Source: Balneolaceae bacterium (GTDB taxonomy: Bacteria; Bacteroidota; Rhodothermia; Balneolales; Balneolaceae). From it: a DNA stretch of 20,972 nucleotides. The position numbers and the translations under genes are program-made. The notes under the pieces were generated by a model. It worked only from the letters and a program-made list of their open reading frames with translations. It did not search any database and was not told the DNA's origin. Every line of letters starts with the position of its first letter. The stretch's first letter is position 1. Below, in pieces: positions 1 through 7,792 of this stretch. The DNA is taken from NCBI GenBank assembly GCA_007134665.1, contig SLKH01000143.1:1-20972 (forward strand), written 5' to 3'.

Positions 1-923
1 AGGAGCAAAGTGCGATATCTCATACTGTACAACCTCAGGAAACACTGTTCTCGATCAGCCGCCATTATAATGTTTCGATAGCAGAAATTCAGCGGTGGAA
101 TGACATAGAAACTACATCACTCTCGGTTGGCCAGGAATTGATTATATATGCTGATGATGAACCTGAAACAACAGGTGTTTCTGAATCGATTCCAGCACCG
201 GAACCCCGGGAAACGAGGGAATCGATAGTGGCACCAACTGTAGCTGCAAGTACCTATTACACTGTTCAAAGCGGTGATTATCTGAACAGGATTGCCAGTG
301 AACACGGGATGACTACAGATGAACTCAGGCAATTAAATAACCTCCAGGATGATCTTATCAGAGTAGGACAGCGTTTGGTAGTCAGGGAGACCCGGGCCAC
401 ACCTGTAGTGGGTGAAGATTTTGAAGAATCAACTCCGCAGGGAAGGTTTGTCAATTACAGGGTTGAAGCCGGGGAGAATACGAATTCTATTCTGGAACGG
501 TTCTCAATGAACCTTGAAGAGCTCAAAGCGTTAAATCCCGGCAGTGATGTTCAGTCTCTGAGTACCGGGCAGCGCATAACTGTCATATTACCTCCTTCAA
601 GAACATTCGAGAATCCATTCCGGCAAAGCTCCGGGCTGCGGGATTTGGGCGATGTGTCTGTTAACCGGTATAATGACGGTGATACGGCAACGACTACAAC
701 AAGCGGTGAACTTTATAATCCGGATCAGCTTACTGCAGCACATGCGAATATGGCCCTTGGCAGTATTATCTATGTAGAAAATCCCGAAAATGGACGGGGA
801 GTCTATGTTAAAATTAACGATCGGTTTTCCGGTGAGGGAATAAAATTATCTCATCGGGCATTCGAAATACTTGATTTTTTATCGTCAGCCCGGGCGACAG
901 CTACGATTTTCCAGGAAGATTAA
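1..923 (+). CDS. LysM-repeat cell-wall protein with RlpA-like double-psi barrel, 5' partial
   Basis: The reading frame is open from base 3 with no stop, so the gene begins upstream of the window; the TTG at 138 is an internal Leu, not a start. Three LysM modules are visible at about nt 24-155, 258-383 and 453-587, each with the Y/H-x-V-x-x-G/Q-(E/D) opening and a closing V/T-G-Q-x-L/I. They should bind peptidoglycan glycan. The last part (nt 648-911) matches the RlpA-like barrel: TSGE, TAAH and INDR. The His of TAAH and the Asp of NDR are 26 residues apart, which agrees with the two residues reported as needed for lytic transglycosylase activity in Pseudomonas RlpA. The usual DRGPF and DLS motifs read DRFSG and KLS, so activity is uncertain. 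It is probably exported, but the signal peptide would lie outside the window. A CPBP protease gene follows after 3 nt. Confidence 0.85.
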   Translation, partial: EQSAISHTVQPQETLFSISRHYNVSIAEIQRWNDIETTSLSVGQELIIYADDEPETTGVSESIPAPEPRETRESIVAPTVAASTYYTVQSGDYLNRIASEHGMTTDELRQLNNLQDDLIRVGQRLVVRETRATPVVGEDFEESTPQGRFVNYRVEAGENTNSILERFSMNLEELKALNPGSDVQSLSTGQRITVILPPSRTFENPFRQSSGLRDLGDVSVNRYNDGDTATTTTSGELYNPDQLTAAHANMALGSIIYVENPENGRGVYVKINDRFSGEGIKLSHRAFEILDFLSSARATATIFQED

Positions 924-926
924 CAG

Positions 927-1655
927 ATGAAGGCAGCTCTGAACAGGAATTCCTATTTCCGGGAATCCGGATCACTTCTATACAGTTACCTTATCTGCCT
1001 GCCTCTGCTTTTATTATATGAACTGTTAATTCAGATTTCCCAGCCGGATGCAGAATACCTGATTCGTATTTCGGTTGATGCCTGGTTTAAAGCGATATTC
1101 AGTGTTTTAGGATTCAATGCGCTCTCCATTACCTTGTTGATAGCAGCTTTGGCGGGAGTATATATATTATGGCGCGACAGGCACCGGCTGAAAAGTGTCA
1201 AAAAACGTTATTTTTTATTGATGCTTGCTGAAGCACTACTGTATGCAATTTTGCTTGCAATTTTGATTTCCGGGATCGTTCAATCCCTGCTCATGATTTC
1301 AGCTCAAAACTCTCTTGAAGAGTTGCCAAAATTGCAGCTGCTTGCACTTTCACTCGGGGCAGGCCTGTACGAAGAACTATTTTTCAGGGTCATTTTGGTC
1401 AGTTTACTGGTATGGATATTCGGAACGTTTCTGACAAAAAAATGGATGGCATACGCATCAGCAGTAATCGTGGCTGCACTTTGCTTCAGTTATGTGCATT
1501 ATGTAGGTGAATTTGGAGATCCATTTACAATCGGGTCATTTTTGTTTCGCTTTTTGTTTGGCTTAGCACTAAATCTTATTTATGTTATAAGAGGGTTTGG
1601 AATGGCAGCATGGACTCATGCTATATATGATATACTTGTAATCATGACAATTTAG
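927..1655 (+). CDS. CPBP family intramembrane metalloprotease (CAAX protease-like)
   Basis: This 242-residue protein is very hydrophobic with about six to seven membrane spans. It carries the CPBP (Abi/CAAX-type) signature: the EE-x-x-x-R motif at E149, E150 and R154 (YEELFFR), an F-x-x-x-H motif at 187-191 (FSYVH), and a late His at 231 in WTHAIYD. In this family the glutamates and histidines form the membrane-buried active site of an intramembrane protease related to Rce1. Bacterial substrates are mostly unknown. The ATG lies 3 nt after the stop of the LysM/RlpA gene, so the two are probably co-transcribed and may both act at the envelope. No riboswitch or clear terminator follows; the next 229 bp to the sigma factor hold no gene I can support. 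Confidence 0.87.
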   Translation: MKAALNRNSYFRESGSLLYSYLICLPLLLLYELLIQISQPDAEYLIRISVDAWFKAIFSVLGFNALSITLLIAALAGVYILWRDRHRLKSVKKRYFLLMLAEALLYAILLAILISGIVQSLLMISAQNSLEELPKLQLLALSLGAGLYEELFFRVILVSLLVWIFGTFLTKKWMAYASAVIVAALCFSYVHYVGEFGDPFTIGSFLFRFLFGLALNLIYVIRGFGMAAWTHAIYDILVIMTI

Positions 1656-1884
1656 AGAGGTAAACCCTATGGAGGATATGTACTATTCAATCAACGTAAA
1701 AAAACGATTAATCACTTTCTCTTAACGATCGTATCAATAGTAACTATTAGCAGAAAATCCGTTTCGTTATTATTTTTCTCTGTGTTACAAAAAGGCAGTC
1801 AAAATAGTATTTGGTTCAGATCGTATATTTTTTAGCAGGACAGGCAGATAAAAGTTTAATTTTTCAGAGCTCAAAGTAAACGGG

Positions 1885-2460
1885 ATGGCGGAGCTTACGC
1901 AACAAGAAATAAGAAAGCAGGAAGATTTTAACAAGGAGATTATTCCTCACCTGGATGCATTGTATAACTTTGCCCTGAGGCTGACTACTGATCCCAATGA
2001 TGCTGAAGATCTTGTACAGGATACAATTGTCAAAGCTTACAGGTTCTTCAGCAGTTATGAAAAAGGAACGAATGCAAAAGCCTGGTTATTCAGAATTCTG
2101 AAGAATTCTTACATCAATAATTACCGAAAGAAGTCGAAAAAACCCCAGGAAGTTGATTATGATGAAGTCTCTACATTTTATGAGACGGTAAGGGCTGAGC
2201 GAACCGATACCTCCGATCTCGAGGATAAAATGTACCGGGAACTGATGGATGATGACATCACAAATGCCCTCGAAGAGCTTCCCGAAGATTTCAGAACTGT
2301 TGTACTTCTCTGTGATGTGGAAGGTTTTACTTATGAAGAGATTGCCAATATGCTGGATGTACCCATCGGAACAATACGTTCGCGCTTGCACCGTGGCAGA
2401 AACCTGCTGAAGGTTCAATTGATGGAATATGCTCAAAACAGAGGTTTTGCAAGCGATTGA
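1885..2460 (+). CDS. ECF-type RNA polymerase sigma factor (SigP-like candidate)
   Basis: The 191-residue protein has the two-domain ECF layout. Sigma-2 spans about residues 20-90 and includes DAEDLVQDT (39-47) and KAWLFRILKN (65-74). Sigma-4 spans about 125-185 and includes the helix-turn-helix FTYEEIANML followed by IGTIRSRLHRGR. It lacks sigma-1 and sigma-3, as expected for ECF factors. It should direct RNA polymerase to an alternative promoter set. No anti-sigma gene adjoins it: upstream is a 229 bp gap after a protease gene, and downstream is a convergent histidine kinase. The paralogue group resembles the widely conserved Bacteroidota ECF group to which Porphyromonas SigP, the PorX partner, belongs. 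That assignment is from memory of family sequence style, not from an alignment. General function is sure; the SigP label is tentative. Confidence 0.93.
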   Translation: MAELTQQEIRKQEDFNKEIIPHLDALYNFALRLTTDPNDAEDLVQDTIVKAYRFFSSYEKGTNAKAWLFRILKNSYINNYRKKSKKPQEVDYDEVSTFYETVRAERTDTSDLEDKMYRELMDDDITNALEELPEDFRTVVLLCDVEGFTYEEIANMLDVPIGTIRSRLHRGRNLLKVQLMEYAQNRGFASD

Positions 2461-2515
2461 TGCGAATAGGTCATCTGAAGTGATGATTCTGTAACACCGC
2501 ATCTCCGGAACTGTT

Positions 2516-3805
2516 TTAGCCTTTACGGCTTGTGGCAGTCAGAGTCACCCTCATAACAGTACCTTTTTCCGAATCGGAACGGAGAATCTCAATTTTTCCT
2601 TTGTGGTAGTCCTCAATAATCCGTTTTGTCAGGCTCAGGCCCAGTCCCCAGCCCCTCTTTTTGGTACTGAATCCCGGTTTAAATACTTCATTGATGTACT
2701 TTTTGTTTATTTCACTTCCTGAATCTTCAATATCGATATAAACTTCATCTTCGAGCTGGTCAACCTTTACAGCAAGGTAGGAGTTATTAGCGTTTTCACG
2801 AATCGCGTCCATTGCATTCTTTATCAGGTTCTCGAGCGCCCAATGAAACAATTCGGGATTTACACGAACCTTTGCATTGGTTTGTACCGACTTTCTTACT
2901 TCGACATGTTTGGCCAGTTGTGGCAACCTGCTTTCCATATAATCAACAACCTGATCCACAATCGGTTCAAGTCTCATTTCCTTCAATTCAGGTTCAGATC
3001 CGATCTTGTTAAATCGTTCTGCAACACCACGCAACCGTTTCACATCGTTTTCAATCTCATGAATAATCGATCCTGCTTCGGTATTTTCCGTGGTCTTTTC
3101 CTTCAACAACTGTATCCAGCCATATAAGCTCGAAATCGGCGTGCCAAGCTGGTGTGCGGCTTCCTTTGCCATACCAACCCAGAGGTTCGATTGTTCAGAC
3201 CTGGTAATACTTCTATAGGTCGTATATCCGATTCCCAGCAGTAGTGCGAGAAGGCCAAACTGGAAATATGGAAAATACCTGAGATACTGGATTGTCTGGC
3301 TTTCTCCGTAATAAACATACTGAGTCTGCTGTACCTGCTCATCTCCGATAATGATCTCCACCGGGTCGTGGATTGAAGCAAACTGCATAATGAGCTCTGG
3401 CCCAAGCTGATTTTCATTAACCAGTTCAAAGTGGAGGATCTCTCCGTTACTGTCAACCACAATTGTGGGTACCCTGAACTGCCCCCCGGTAACCAGGTTC
3501 TGGGTTACAAAATCGTAAGTAGACCTGGAGTGTTCAGCTTCGCGAATCATGGTAATGACGCTGTCCGGAACCTGTGGAATTGAAGACAGGATATTGACAG
3601 CATTATTTAAATTAGTACTTACCTGGTCGTGTACAGGCTGGCTGTTAAATTCAATGGCTTTTGCCCAAAGCTCAACACTTGAGCTCTCCTGCTCCCTGAT
3701 TTTTTCGATCAGATACTGGTTATAGAGGTAAGAACCGGCACCCAATATTATCAGGAGGGTAATTAAAATAATTTTAATCCGGTTGGTGGCGAAAAAGAGT
3801 TGCAT
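2516..3805 (-). CDS. Membrane sensor histidine kinase, PorY-like candidate
   Basis: The protein is 429 residues. A membrane span at about 9-27 and a second at about 180-197 flank a roughly 150-residue extracytoplasmic sensor region with no domain I recognise. The HisKA region begins near 210, with the phospho-acceptor His218 in the H-box AAHQLGTP, a variant typical of Bacteroidota kinases in place of the usual HELRTP. The ATPase domain shows an N-box (ENLIKNAMDAI, 325-335), a G1 box (DIEDSG, 358-363) and a G2 box (GLGL, 387-390). It is a stand-alone kinase: no response regulator adjoins it, and the nearest one is PorX 10 kb away. Two-span topology and the H-box fit PorY, the orphan kinase that pairs with PorX, but this is inference. 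It converges on the ECF sigma gene with a 55 nt gap. Confidence 0.92.
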   Translation of the reverse strand: MQLFFATNRIKIILITLLIILGAGSYLYNQYLIEKIREQESSSVELWAKAIEFNSQPVHDQVSTNLNNAVNILSSIPQVPDSVITMIREAEHSRSTYDFVTQNLVTGGQFRVPTIVVDSNGEILHFELVNENQLGPELIMQFASIHDPVEIIIGDEQVQQTQYVYYGESQTIQYLRYFPYFQFGLLALLLGIGYTTYRSITRSEQSNLWVGMAKEAAHQLGTPISSLYGWIQLLKEKTTENTEAGSIIHEIENDVKRLRGVAERFNKIGSEPELKEMRLEPIVDQVVDYMESRLPQLAKHVEVRKSVQTNAKVRVNPELFHWALENLIKNAMDAIRENANNSYLAVKVDQLEDEVYIDIEDSGSEINKKYINEVFKPGFSTKKRGWGLGLSLTKRIIEDYHKGKIEILRSDSEKGTVMRVTLTATSRKG

Positions 3806-4107
3806 AGATCTTCAGTTTGATAACTCGGTCGGGTTTAGTTGAAATAAACCAAAAAATGGCATGTACGCCAAAGAATGTTACAGGATAAACGTAAAGTCTG
3901 TGCGTGTGTTATCAGGCCTGAAGAAATGAATAGAAAGAACCAGGCTATTTGAGTTCAGAAGAAGGAAATAGATACCAGGCAAACTGATGGTACAAACCTC
4001 AACTGTTTGCCTGCTATATTTTATCGTATTCAGCTCTGAGCCACCCGGCACTCAGGCGTACCTGAACCGGCAGAACCTGTAAAATTTCCGTGACAACCTG
4101 TAAAATT
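3806..4107. other. 302 bp intergenic stretch without a gene
   Basis: No credible reading frame lies here. The stretch sits between the clpX 3' end and the start of the histidine kinase, both on the minus strand. It contains a 9 bp inverted repeat at 3976-4013 and a 15 nt direct repeat at 4074-4109, listed separately. The kinase promoter should be in the part next to 3806, but I see no convincing consensus for it. Confidence 0.6.
3976..4013 (-). terminator. Stem-loop after clpX, possible terminator
   Basis: The arms CAGGCAAAC (3976-3984) and GTTTGCCTG (4005-4013) pair perfectly over 9 bp with a 20 nt loop. In the minus direction it lies about 95 nt after the clpX stop and is followed by a pyrimidine-rich run at 3961-3975, but not by a true T-tract. 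It could end the tig-clpP-clpX transcript or be an operator for the kinase gene. Confidence 0.3.
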
Positions 4108-4109
4108 TC
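4074..4109. repeat. 15 nt tandem direct repeat at the clpX 3' end
   Basis: AACCTGTAAAATTTC occurs at 4074-4088 and again at 4095-4109, a period of 21 nt. The second copy overlaps the clpX stop codon (4108-4110). Because 21 is a multiple of three it looks like a local duplication of the gene's terminal bases. No function is evident. Confidence 0.7.
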
Positions 4110-5361
4110 AGGCAGATGCTTTCTGTTTTTCGTAAACAGGCGGAGCATTATTATCAATCGTTTCACCAGTGATGACACATTGTTTCACGTTTTTCTGAGA
4201 TGGCAGAGTAAACATGATGTCTAGCATGGCATTCTCCAAGATTGATCGTAATCCTCTGGCTCCGGTTTTCCGTTCCATAGCTTTATCTACAATCTTTTCG
4301 AGTGCTTCTTCCTCAAATACGAGATCCACACCTTCCATTTTGAACAGTTTTTGATACTGTTTTGTAATCGCATTTTTAGGTTTAAGCAGAATCTCAACCA
4401 TCGCTTCTTTTGTAAGTTCCTGTAAACCTGAAATTACCGGCAGGCGCCCGATCAGCTCCGGGATTAAACCAAATTTCTGAAGGTCTTCTGCCTGAACAAA
4501 GGTGAAAATATCAGGATCGTTTTTATCATGTTTTACCTGTTCCACCGAATGGAAACCCATTGAGCTGGTAGAGAGCCTTTGTGCAATAATTTCTTCAAGT
4601 CCGTTAAAAGCACCACCGCAGATAAAGAGTATATTGGTTGTGTCGAGTTGTATAAAGCTCTGTTCAGGATGTTTACGGCCTCCTTTAGGGGGTATATTTG
4701 CTATAGTACCTTCCAGGATCTTTAATAATGCCTGTTGAACTCCTTCACCTGAAACATCCCGTGTAATGGAAGGGTTATCACTCTTTCTGGCTACCTTATC
4801 CACTTCGTCAATATAGACGATACCACGTTTGGCCTGCTCCACGTCGTAGTCTGCAGCTTGTAGGAGGTTACTGAGTATGCTTTCCACGTCTTCGCCCACA
4901 TATCCGGCTTCAGTTAAAACGGTAGCATCGGCAATCGTGAACGGGACATCGATGATGTCTGCCAGTGTTCGGGCAAGCAGGGTTTTACCACAACCGGTAG
5001 GGCCGAGCAGCATGATGTTGCTTTTTTCCACTTCTGTATCTTCAAACCCTTCCGTTACAGAAGCATTAATTCTTTTATAGTGATTGTAGACAGCAACAGA
5101 GAGGGTTTTTTTAGCTAACTCCTGTCCTATAACATATTCATCAAGCCGGGATTTAATTTCATGAGGTTTGAGTGACGATTTATACTGTTTATCCCGCCGG
5201 CGTGCAAGGGATGCCAGGTCACTTTTAATTATACTGGCTGCATCATCAACACAGCGGTCGCAGATATATACATCCGGGCCTGCAACCATGCTGTTTACCT
5301 CATTACTCGTTCTGCCGCAAAATGAACAGTGAACCATATCACTGCCTGATTTCTTACTCAT
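4108..5361 (-). CDS. clpX: ClpX, ATP-binding specificity subunit of the ClpXP protease
   Basis: ClpX is a hexameric AAA+ unfoldase that recognises tagged proteins and threads them into ClpP in the cytoplasm. All hallmarks are present in 417 residues: a zinc-binding N-domain with C12, C15, C34 and C37; Walker A GPTGCGKT (120-127); pore loop GYVG (153-156); Walker B with YIDE (183-186); RKH loop (229-231); an MGF sequence (268-270) at the place of the ClpP-docking IGF loop; arginine finger R306; and sensor-2 GAR (367-369). The ATG at 5361 has a GGAG seven bases upstream. It follows clpP by 31 nt and trigger factor before that, the common tig-clpP-clpX order, so nascent-chain folding and degradation genes are expressed together. 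Nothing is missing. Confidence 0.98.
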   Translation of the reverse strand: MSKKSGSDMVHCSFCGRTSNEVNSMVAGPDVYICDRCVDDAASIIKSDLASLARRRDKQYKSSLKPHEIKSRLDEYVIGQELAKKTLSVAVYNHYKRINASVTEGFEDTEVEKSNIMLLGPTGCGKTLLARTLADIIDVPFTIADATVLTEAGYVGEDVESILSNLLQAADYDVEQAKRGIVYIDEVDKVARKSDNPSITRDVSGEGVQQALLKILEGTIANIPPKGGRKHPEQSFIQLDTTNILFICGGAFNGLEEIIAQRLSTSSMGFHSVEQVKHDKNDPDIFTFVQAEDLQKFGLIPELIGRLPVISGLQELTKEAMVEILLKPKNAITKQYQKLFKMEGVDLVFEEEALEKIVDKAMERKTGARGLRSILENAMLDIMFTLPSQKNVKQCVITGETIDNNAPPVYEKQKASA

Positions 5362-5392
5362 AGCCTGTCTCCATATTCACAATTTAAAAGAA

Positions 5393-6043
5393 TTATTTGT
5401 CTGGTTTCCTCTCCATAATTTTATCAACCAGTCCATATTCGAGTGCTTCTTTCGCATTCATCCATTTATTTCTGTCGGAATCTTCCCGGATCACATCCGG
5501 ATCTTTACCGCAGTGTTTAGCAAGTATTTCATTGAGCTGTGTTTTGATACGGATAATCTCCTGGGCTTCAATTTCAATGTCGCTTGCCTGTCCCTGCACA
5601 CCTCCAAGGGGCTGGTGGATCATAACTCTTGCATGAGGCAGGATATTGCGTTTTCCATGCTGTCCGGCAGCCAATAGAACTGCCCCCATCGAGGCCGCCA
5701 TACCCACGCAGGTGACAGCAACATCACAGCGAACATATTGCATGGTATCATATATTGCAAGGCCTGCCGAGACAACCCCGCCCGGGCTGTTGATATACAA
5801 GTTGATATCCTTTTCGTGATCCTGCGATTCGAGGAAAAGCATCTGTGCAATAATTGAGCTGGCAACGGTATCGTTAACCGGTGTACCCAGAAATACGATT
5901 CTGTCTTTTAAAAGGCGTGAATAGATATCATACGCCCTCTCGCCCCGGCTGGTGGTTTCCACAACCATCGGGATCAGGTTATTTTGTATCTGTGAGAATT
6001 CTTTCATATCCGGTATTTCCAGTAACGGTTGTTTAATCGACAT
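5393..6043 (-). CDS. clpP: ClpP, ATP-dependent protease proteolytic subunit, with Asn at the third triad position
   Basis: ClpP forms the tetradecameric serine-protease chamber served by ClpX. The 216 residues include the nucleophile Ser118 in GMAASMG and His143 in VMIHQPLGG. The spacing of Ser to His is 25, as in E. coli ClpP (S97, H122). Counting a further 49 residues, where E. coli has the catalytic Asp171, lands on Asn192 in the sequence DSDRNKW (codon AAT); there is no gap in this stretch. The usual motif has Arg-Asp here. Listeria ClpP1 is known to have Asn at this position and to work best in mixed complexes with a second ClpP, so this is not necessarily inactivating. The ATG at 6043 has no clear Shine-Dalgarno; Met13 is a possible alternative start. 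It lies between tig and clpX. Confidence 0.97.
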   Translation of the reverse strand: MSIKQPLLEIPDMKEFSQIQNNLIPMVVETTSRGERAYDIYSRLLKDRIVFLGTPVNDTVASSIIAQMLFLESQDHEKDINLYINSPGGVVSAGLAIYDTMQYVRCDVAVTCVGMAASMGAVLLAAGQHGKRNILPHARVMIHQPLGGVQGQASDIEIEAQEIIRIKTQLNEILAKHCGKDPDVIREDSDRNKWMNAKEALEYGLVDKIMERKPDK

Positions 6044-6083
6044 AATTATTGATAATAACGTTTAGCTACACTGAGAAAATTGT

Positions 6084-7376
6084 TTATTTAACGTCGTCGT
6101 CTTTGTCCCGTTTTTCACGAAAATCATCTTTTGACAACTCCTGAATGTTAACAGCATCTTTTAACTTTTCAAAAATCTTGTTTTCGCGGATGTTTGTTCT
6201 CAGGCTTTCCAGCTGATTCGGGTTTTGAGCAAAATATTGTTTCATCTGATCGACAGTAGCACCATATTTTGCTGCTTCGCCAGCAATATATTCATCAATA
6301 TCTTCAGGCTTGATCTCAATATCGTCAAATTTTTCCTGCAGCGACTGGTTTATGAAAAACCATTTGCCTTCCTGCAGAGCCTGGCCTTTCATTCTCTCCT
6401 TGTAATCATCCATGTTAAAATCGGGCGGCAGTTGATTCCCTGATTGCTGTTTCAGGTATTCGACATAGTTATTCAGGATCTGTGCTTCAAATACCTCCGG
6501 AATCTCAAATTCGTGAGCATCTGTCATAGCTTTGATCACATCCTGCCGGAACAGATCATTACTTGTCTGATCGTAGTATTCCTGCATTTTGCTTTTGATG
6601 AAACTTCTGAATTCATCAACGTTTTTAGCTTCCCCGTTCGATTGTTTCTTTGCGAATTCATCGTTGAGTTCAGCTTTATTGGATTTCTCAACTTTCTTGA
6701 TATGAATTCTGAAACGGTCAACCTGGTCACCTTCACCCATCTCCATATCCACGATGTCACCGCATTTTTTGCCCGTCAAAGCGTCCCGAAATTCTTCGGC
6801 ACCTTCATCTTTCAGGTTCAGTGCCTGATCTTCATCTGTTTCACCTTCAATCGGGTTACCATCTTCATCCAGAGATTGGGCATCAACGATGACACGGTGG
6901 TCTTCCGTAATTTTACCATCTACTTCTTCCCAGTTCCCCTGCCGTTCAAGCGTCCGTTCAATTTCTTCCTCCACTTCTTCGTCCGTCACATCATGAACCA
7001 TTTTATCGACTTGAATATCTGAGAGGTCTTTTAATTCGAACTCGGGTTTGGCACCGATTTTAAACTTAACCTCGAGAAGGTCGTTTTCCCACTGCAGATC
7101 CACCATTTCCGTTTCACCAATGGGATCGTGTTCAGGAACAACTTCTTTCTCAAAGACTTCCTGAATGTATTTGTTGATCTCTTCCATCTCGATCTCATCA
7201 CCGAATCGTTTTTTGACAATCGACAAGGGTACCTTTCCGGGCCTGAAACCCGGCATCTGAATCTGCCCGCGATATTTTTTGAAAGCTTTTTCAAATTTCG
7301 GTGCAAGATCTTCCCTGTTGGCTTTAATTGTAATTTCCTTATCTACGGACGTGAGGTCCTGAACAGAAATGTCCAC
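6084..7376 (-). CDS. tig: Trigger factor, ribosome-associated chaperone
   Basis: Trigger factor binds the ribosome exit tunnel and shields nascent chains. The 430-residue length is normal. The N-terminal ribosome-binding domain (about 1-140) carries the docking signature GFRPGKVP at 44-51. A PPIase-like insert follows at about 150-245, poorly conserved and acidic as in many Bacteroidota members, then a helical C-terminal substrate-cradling domain to 430 with a charged, lysine- and aspartate-rich tail. The start is a GTG (7374-7376) chosen because AAGGAG lies eight bases upstream and the first residues, DISVQDLTS, match the usual start of the family. It leads the tig-clpP-clpX cluster, with 40 nt to clpP. 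A tRNA-Leu gene lies 60 nt upstream on the same strand and might share its transcript. Confidence 0.96.
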   Translation of the reverse strand: MDISVQDLTSVDKEITIKANREDLAPKFEKAFKKYRGQIQMPGFRPGKVPLSIVKKRFGDEIEMEEINKYIQEVFEKEVVPEHDPIGETEMVDLQWENDLLEVKFKIGAKPEFELKDLSDIQVDKMVHDVTDEEVEEEIERTLERQGNWEEVDGKITEDHRVIVDAQSLDEDGNPIEGETDEDQALNLKDEGAEEFRDALTGKKCGDIVDMEMGEGDQVDRFRIHIKKVEKSNKAELNDEFAKKQSNGEAKNVDEFRSFIKSKMQEYYDQTSNDLFRQDVIKAMTDAHEFEIPEVFEAQILNNYVEYLKQQSGNQLPPDFNMDDYKERMKGQALQEGKWFFINQSLQEKFDDIEIKPEDIDEYIAGEAAKYGATVDQMKQYFAQNPNQLESLRTNIRENKIFEKLKDAVNIQELSKDDFREKRDKDDDVK

Positions 7377-7384
7377 GAATATGT

Positions 7385-7390
7385 CTCCTT
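7385..7390 (-). promoter_or_regulatory. Strong ribosome binding site deciding the GTG start of tig
   Basis: Read on the minus strand this is AAGGAG, eight bases before the GTG at 7376. It is one of the clearest Shine-Dalgarno sites in the window and supports GTG rather than a downstream codon. Confidence 0.75.
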
Positions 7391-7436
7391 CTAATTTTCA
7401 AATAGTGTTAATAACTCCATCGATTACAGGCCGGAG

Positions 7437-7520
7437 TACGAGAGGGGGGACTCGAACCCCCACACCGATAAAGGTACTAGATCCTAAATCTAGCGCGTCT
7501 ACCAATTCCGCCACTCTCGC
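7437..7520 (-). tRNA. trnL-UAG: tRNA-Leu (anticodon UAG)
   Basis: The 84 nt gene folds as a class II tRNA. The acceptor stem pairs GCGAGAG with CTCTCGT (G1-U72 wobble, the rest Watson-Crick), with discriminator A73 at 7437. The D-arm region has GGCGGAATTGGTAGACGC as in bacterial tRNA-Leu. The anticodon stem CTAGA/TCTAG encloses TT-TAG-GA, giving anticodon UAG, which reads CUN Leu codons. A variable arm and the T-arm GGGGGTTCGAGTCCCCC follow. CCA is not encoded (CTC follows), so the end must be added by nucleotidyltransferase, as is common in this superphylum. Confidence 0.96.
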
Positions 7521-7533
7521 AATAAATCATCTG

Positions 7534-7541
7534 CAAAATTA
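7534..7541 (-). promoter_or_regulatory. Candidate -7 element for the tRNA-Leu gene
   Basis: On the minus strand the bases read TAATTTTG, an exact match to the Bacteroidota -7 consensus TAnnTTTG. It ends 13 nt before the tRNA 5' end, leaving a leader of about ten bases. No -33 TTTG stands at the usual 19 nt distance, so the call rests on one box. Confidence 0.35.
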
Positions 7542-7792
7542 TTCCAGCATCAAATCATTGGAGTCAGAGCCTCCAAAAATACAGTTATTTCTACCGGAGT
7601 TCAACCCTGTTGGTTATTCATCAGAACCATGAAATTGAATCTGTCATTCATTTATATTCTACATTAATCAAAATACCTTGTATTGGGTATCAGAAACTTT
7701 AATATTTTGTTATTGTTAACAGGTAACGGGATTACTAATATTTACTCTCAATTACCGGAAACATTGAATTAAGTATTCATCCACTATTAACC

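Noticed and set aside
1669..1725. 18-codon reading frame with GAGAGG eight bases before its ATG, after the CPBP protease gene
   Set aside because: Good ribosome-site spacing, but the peptide is too short to judge and has no recognisable features; a chance match is likely.
1803..1840. TTTGG and TATATTTT boxes before the ECF sigma gene as a Bacteroidota promoter
   Set aside because: The boxes are only 10 nt apart instead of about 19, and neither full TAnnTTTG nor its spacing fits.
6444..7022. 192-codon plus-strand frame across trigger factor
   Set aside because: It is antisense to a certain gene, is Phe/Ile rich as expected from reversed acidic and charged codons, and has no motif.
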